A DNA stretch of 8,916 bases from an uncultured Clostridiaceae bacterium (GTDB lineage: Bacteria > Bacillota > Clostridia > Clostridiales > Oxobacteraceae): the NCBI GenBank assembly GCA_937900065.1, contig CALCDS010000111.1, positions 1 through 8,916 of the forward strand, given 5' to 3'. Each line of letters starts with the position of its first letter. Within the stretch, counting starts at the first letter, position 1. Below are positions 6,039 to 8,916 of this stretch, piece by piece. The position numbers and the translations under genes are program-made. The notes beneath the pieces are model-generated. The model was given only the letters and a program-made list of their open reading frames with translations, had not been told where the DNA came from and searched no databases.

Positions 6039-6081
6039 AAAGGGGAAGGATGAGCTGAAATTTAGCTCATCCTTCCCCTTT
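6039..6081 (-). terminator. Rho-independent terminator after the TolB-like operon
   Basis: AAAGGGGAAGGATGAGCT (6039-6056) pairs perfectly over 18 bp with 6064-6081 around a 7-base loop. On the minus strand the stem is followed directly by further T residues (CCCCTTTTTCATG), a good U-tract. It begins 23 bases past the stop of the gene at 6104-7207 and separates that operon from the TPR-like gene. On the plus strand the following sequence (TTTATTTAT) could also support termination. Confidence 0.9.
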
Positions 6082-6103
6082 ATTTATAGCAGCCGATATA
6101 TTT

Positions 6104-7207
6104 TTACTTATCAAGGCTTATGGTTACAATATCGTCTCCCTTATCAACGGAAACAGCATTGTCTCCGGCCCAACGGACTTTGCAGCTGTCTGCGAACCGG
6201 CCGTCTGTATAATAAGTGTCTATATTTATGTGAGCCTCGTCAAAATGTAAAACTGCTATTTCATCATTGCTCCCAGACAAGGGTTTTATTATGATGGCAT
6301 ATTTATCTCCTTCATCATTCCATGCTCCCATTGAAGTAAATTTATATGACTGCACCTTAGGAAGCTTTACTATACCCTTATCATAGACATCCATCATATA
6401 GATGTATCCAAAGTCAACACTGTTTGTTCCATCCATGTTTGCGAAAATGAGCTTTTCACCGCCTGGCGATAAGCTTATTATATATTTGCCTTCCACATCA
6501 ATAGTTTCATACGTTTTGCAAGATGATCCGGTATCATCAACGACGATTATTTTATCTCCGTCAAGTATTATGTGTTTTCCGTCGCCGCTTCTATATCCAA
6601 GCGGCCTGAAATCTTTGCTTAAAGGCTTATATATGGGATACATCGTTCCATCGTCCACATCTATTTTCCATATCGTTTTTTCAGGAGAAGTGCCCTCATC
6701 CGGAAGATTGGAGATGAATTCTATGTTTCCATCAGGCATGAATGAAGGTTCATCTGCCCAGATATAGCCAGGATTGCTTTTTTGCATATCATTTTTATTT
6801 AAACCTTGATATTTATCCGGCGTTATTTTCTTTGATGCGCCATTGCTGTATATGATCCATATATGGCCGTCCTTGCTCAGGTATAAAGCCGAATTGCCAT
6901 TTTGGGATATATCATAGCTGTCTTCATTTTTTACCGGATTCAATGAAAATATTTTAGCAGTTTGTCCAGATTTCACATACTTTACCATTACCGAATCATT
7001 GCCGGATATGCTGCATTCAAATTCTCCAAACGTTATATCATTTATTGTTTTTATATCCGAATTTTCATCCTGTCCGCCTTGCTCTGCTCCTGCTTTTAAT
7101 CTATCCTGGATGTTGCCTTTATGATTCGGATTGCCTGCCAGATAGATCACTCCCGACACTGCCGATATAAGTATCACTGCTGCCGCGGCAATCAATGATT
7201 TTTTCAT
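6104..7207 (-). CDS. Membrane-anchored TolB-like beta-repeat protein, longer paralog
   Basis: The 367-residue product starts with a single hydrophobic segment (about 5-25, after MKKS) and no lipobox cysteine, so it is most likely a signal-anchor protein with its body outside the membrane. Residues about 65-365 are beta-strand repeats of TolB/PD40 type, with turns such as SKDGHIWIIYSNG, SFMPDGNIEFISNLP, SPGGEKLIFANMDG and WNDEGDKYAIIIKP. Residues 97-190 align with 134-232 of the upstream gene's product. Shared motifs are Y-(I/V)-W-A-x-x-P-x-F-x-x-D-G-x-I and SNLP. The start is ATG 7207, with GAGGTGG about 7 bases upstream; an in-frame TTG at 7222 overlaps the upstream stop codon and lacks a binding site. 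Only 11 bases separate it from the upstream gene, so the two form an operon. Ligand and role are unknown; binding of a wall polymer or protein is a guess from the fold. Confidence 0.85.
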   Translation of the reverse strand: MKKSLIAAAAVILISAVSGVIYLAGNPNHKGNIQDRLKAGAEQGGQDENSDIKTINDITFGEFECSISGNDSVMVKYVKSGQTAKIFSLNPVKNEDSYDISQNGNSALYLSKDGHIWIIYSNGASKKITPDKYQGLNKNDMQKSNPGYIWADEPSFMPDGNIEFISNLPDEGTSPEKTIWKIDVDDGTMYPIYKPLSKDFRPLGYRSGDGKHIILDGDKIIVVDDTGSSCKTYETIDVEGKYIISLSPGGEKLIFANMDGTNSVDFGYIYMMDVYDKGIVKLPKVQSYKFTSMGAWNDEGDKYAIIIKPLSGSNDEIAVLHFDEAHINIDTYYTDGRFADSCKVRWAGDNAVSVDKGDDIVTISLDK

Positions 7208-7218
7208 GTTAAGCCACC

Positions 7219-8058
7219 TCAATCAATTGCTTCTATCTTTTTTTTGTCCACATTTACAGCGTATTTTGCCCCGCTATGCTCTATAATCAGCCTTCCATCA
7301 TTTAAAAAGCCTCCATAGCTCACAGCATTTGTACTATTGGTGTTTGCTACCATATTGTTATTCTGCCCATCCATATCGACAACCCAGATATAAATGTATT
7401 TTACATCTTTAAACCATGGAAGGTTGGACTGGTAGACTATACGCCCATCTTTTAGGAATTTAGGTTTTGCAGCCCATACATAATCATTATTGTAGCGTTT
7501 CATTATTTCATTCTTATAAAATACTTGCCGCGTCCCGCCGCTCATTTTATAAAAGTCGGGATTCAATTTTTTGGAATTACCATTGGCATCGACTATCCAA
7601 ATATCTCCTGCTTTGGGATTATCAAAAGTTATCGCTTGCATATCGTCCTTGATATCAAAGCTTATATTCCCGTCGTCAGGCTCGATTCCGGTAATTTTGA
7701 TACCTTTCTCATCCTTTTCATATGTTACCGCAACCGTTTCAGCATCTGAAATCTTGATCTGGTACTTGCCGCTCTCTTTTTTATCAGGAGAAACCTTATC
7801 GGCAGCATCATTCTTTGCATCCTTACCCTTTACATCTTTTTTATCATTTACGGCATTGCTGTCATTATATTTACCAGCATCAATTTTAGAATACATCTTA
7901 ATATTTCCTGCCAGCTTTTTAAGATTCGGTATTGTTGATTTGCCATACATCAGCAACACAACAGCAAGAGCAACAAGCACGATTGAGACCCTGAATACGA
8001 TTTTTCTTCTGTGCATTATCTTTTTGTAATCACTGCTGAATATGCTTGGCTTGCCCAT
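7219..8058 (-). CDS. Membrane-anchored TolB-like beta-repeat protein, shorter paralog
   Basis: The 279-residue product has a basic cytoplasmic N-terminus (KKIMHRRK), one membrane helix (about 19-38) and a Lys/Asp-rich, low-complexity linker (about 60-97) that would hold the domain away from the membrane. A beta-strand domain (about 98-275) follows. GDIWIVDANGNSKKLNPDFY (151-170) aligns with GHIWIIYSNGASKKITPDKY of the downstream gene, and DYVWAAKPKFLKDGRIVYQ plus SNLP with its GYIWADEPSFMPDGNIEFI plus SNLP. The two are therefore diverged paralogs. This one ends where the longer protein continues for about 110-150 residues, so it has fewer blades; it may need a partner to complete a propeller. 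The ATG at 8058 has a purine-rich but weak AGGGGGT upstream. It is the first gene of a two-gene operon. Confidence 0.85.
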   Translation of the reverse strand: MGKPSIFSSDYKKIMHRRKIVFRVSIVLVALAVVLLMYGKSTIPNLKKLAGNIKMYSKIDAGKYNDSNAVNDKKDVKGKDAKNDAADKVSPDKKESGKYQIKISDAETVAVTYEKDEKGIKITGIEPDDGNISFDIKDDMQAITFDNPKAGDIWIVDANGNSKKLNPDFYKMSGGTRQVFYKNEIMKRYNNDYVWAAKPKFLKDGRIVYQSNLPWFKDVKYIYIWVVDMDGQNNNMVANTNSTNAVSYGGFLNDGRLIIEHSGAKYAVNVDKKKIEAID

Positions 8059-8090
8059 TGAACTACCCCCTATTGCTTATCGTTGTATAT

Positions 8091-8096
8091 ATTATA
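8091..8096 (-). promoter_or_regulatory. Candidate -10 box for the TolB-like operon
   Basis: A perfect TATAAT lies on the minus strand 33-38 bases upstream of the ATG at 8058. No good -35 is found at 16-18 bases (TGTGAG at 17), so this is either a weak or activated promoter or chance in A+T-rich DNA. Another possibility farther upstream in the 182-base gap is TTGATA-17-TATGTT. No terminator for the preceding gene was found in the gap; a weak ATAGTA/TACTAT hairpin near 8149-8166 is insufficient. Confidence 0.35.
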
Positions 8097-8240
8097 CCGC
8101 AAACCATTCATCTCTCACATATTTTCGTTGTACTTTATATGTCAGTCATAGTATATCGGTACTATTACTATACCCATTTTAACATATATTTTACTAATGA
8201 TTCTATCAAGATTTGCTTTTACATATACACGGCAATCAAA

Positions 8241-8759
8241 CTAATTATGATATCTCAGGCTTACCGACACTTTACCAAAGCCGTCTATAAACACTGAAGC
8301 AAATATTATGCCTATTCCCGGCTTTATATATATATCATTATAAGCATTTGAAGTATCCTTAAGCCGCATATATATCAAACCCGTGTATATTTTTTTGCCG
8401 AATTTCAGTTTGTAATTTGTATCCTCTATCTTGAATGTGCCCAGCATGCTTTCCCACGATGTGCCCGCAATTACCGGACTTTTCAGTATCTCTATCTTCG
8501 GTGTCGCTTCAAAAGTTGATATGTCATCCAATGTTTCCACTTCTTCCTTGCTTGCCGCTATCAGCGACAGGTCAACATCACACTGCAGTATGGCTGATCC
8601 TTTTATATCTCCCGAGGAAAATTTCAGGAGGCATTGTCCTGCTCTTTTGTCCATTACCATCATTTCTATTTCCCGGGTAAATATAAACGCCCCGGCAGTG
8701 TAAATCCACCTTTTTCCTGGAATAAGAGAAAATATATCCGACGGCAGGGTATAGTCCAA
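8241..8759 (-). CDS. Hypothetical protein with W-Y / PGIGI pattern of envelope-type domains
   Basis: The 172-residue product resembles, from memory, a widespread family of small beta-rich secreted or lipoprotein-type domains. These have an N-terminal LxxGxxWxY motif (here LIPGKRWIY, 12-20), a central I-x-G-T-S-W (here VIAGTSW, 96-102) and a C-terminal Y-(V/I)-x-P-G-(I/V)-G-(I/L) (here YIKPGIGII, 144-152). Unlike those, it has no signal peptide, lipobox or membrane helix, so it appears cytoplasmic or exported by another route. The frame is open upstream to a TTG at 8774. TTG 8759 is preferred because GGGAGTGA lies just upstream of it, but GTG 8768 and TTG 8774 cannot be excluded. It precedes the TolB-like operon by 182 bases. 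Function unknown. Confidence 0.75.
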   Translation of the reverse strand: MDYTLPSDIFSLIPGKRWIYTAGAFIFTREIEMMVMDKRAGQCLLKFSSGDIKGSAILQCDVDLSLIAASKEEVETLDDISTFEATPKIEILKSPVIAGTSWESMLGTFKIEDTNYKLKFGKKIYTGLIYMRLKDTSNAYNDIYIKPGIGIIFASVFIDGFGKVSVSLRYHN

Positions 8760-8780
8760 AAAAATCACTCCCAAAAGCTC

Positions 8781-8789
8781 TTTATATCA
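8781..8789 (-). promoter_or_regulatory. Possible extended -10 for the gene at 8241-8759
   Basis: On the minus strand, TGATATAAA forms an extended -10 with hexamer TATAAA (8781-8786). No good -35 is present in the very A+T-rich upstream sequence. It would give a leader of only about 15 bases before TTG 8759, which would rule out the more upstream starts for this transcript. Confidence 0.28.
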
Positions 8790-8863
8790 TAATATTGGAA
8801 TAATATATAATTGATACAAAATTAATGATATCCTCCGCCTAGGTAAGTATAACCTTAAATTAA

Positions 8864-8916
8864 GGCTCTGTTTAACAAAGATGTTGATTTTGAGCATCCT
8901 GTTCGCCTATTCGCAC
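8864..8916. mobile_element. MITE-like element, left part (copy 4), cut by window end
   Basis: The end GGCTCTGTTTAACAAAGATG is followed by GTTGATTTTGAGCATCCTG and GCCTATTCGCAC, aligning almost base for base with copy 2 from 3649 (which reads TTGAGCATCTC and GCCTATTTGCAC). It is the best-preserved end in the window and gives the reference terminus GGCTCTG. The remainder is beyond 8916. The preceding 8 bases, TAAATTAA, are again an A+T-only target. Confidence 0.75.

Noticed and set aside
7208..7222. TTG start at 7222 for the longer TolB-like protein
   Set aside because: It overlaps the upstream stop codon and consumes the GAGGTGG that correctly serves ATG 7207, which begins a normal MKKS signal-anchor.
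8046..8297. 83-codon plus-strand frame across the 8059-8240 gap
   Set aside because: It overlaps the 5' end of one gene and the 3' end of another in antisense, is composed of A+T-rich low-information codons, and lacks a ribosome binding site.

Overview
The window looks like chromosomal DNA of a low-to-moderate G+C member of the Clostridia or a close Firmicutes relative. This rests on the tig-clpP-clpX gene order, strong AGGAGG-type ribosome binding sites, GTG and TTG starts, frequent ATA codons and the Clostridia-like look of ClpX and ClpP. Genus cannot be fixed from the sequence alone. All seven protein genes supported here lie on the minus strand, so transcription runs from high to low coordinates.

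Region 1 (25-3611) is the housekeeping protein-quality block, read tig, then clpP, then clpX. Trigger factor folds nascent chains at the ribosome. ClpX unfolds tagged substrates and feeds them into the ClpP peptidase barrel. tig has a near-consensus extended -10 promoter, clpP has a weaker candidate promoter with an operator-like inverted repeat at its predicted start point, and a strong hairpin terminator closes the block after clpX.

Region 2 (3649-8863) is an accessory region of five unfamiliar genes. From right to left they are: a 172-residue protein with a W-Y / PGIGI pattern seen in envelope-type proteins; a tandem pair of membrane-anchored, related beta-repeat (TolB-like) proteins in one operon; a TPR-like helical protein ending in a C-X2-C-X12-C-X12-C cluster; and a cytoplasmic, cysteine-rich protein made of seven recognisable beta-propeller repeats. 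None can be given a firm function. Terminators at 4934-4972 and 6039-6081 divide them into short transcription units.

Four copies or fragments of one small repeat family (ends like GGCTCTGTTTAAC) punctuate the window at 1-14, 3649-3882, 5908-5991 and 8864-8916. The complete 234-bp copy has imperfect inverted ends, a nested palindromic interior, no coding capacity and an exact 8-bp A+T target duplication (TTAAATAT). The 84-bp copy has a decayed duplication (6 of 8 bases). This is a MITE-like non-autonomous element, and the short copy appears to carry a promoter for the gene next to it. The mobile family and the unusual accessory proteins are the most interesting content. No CRISPR array, rRNA, tRNA, transposase gene or recognised defence system is visible.
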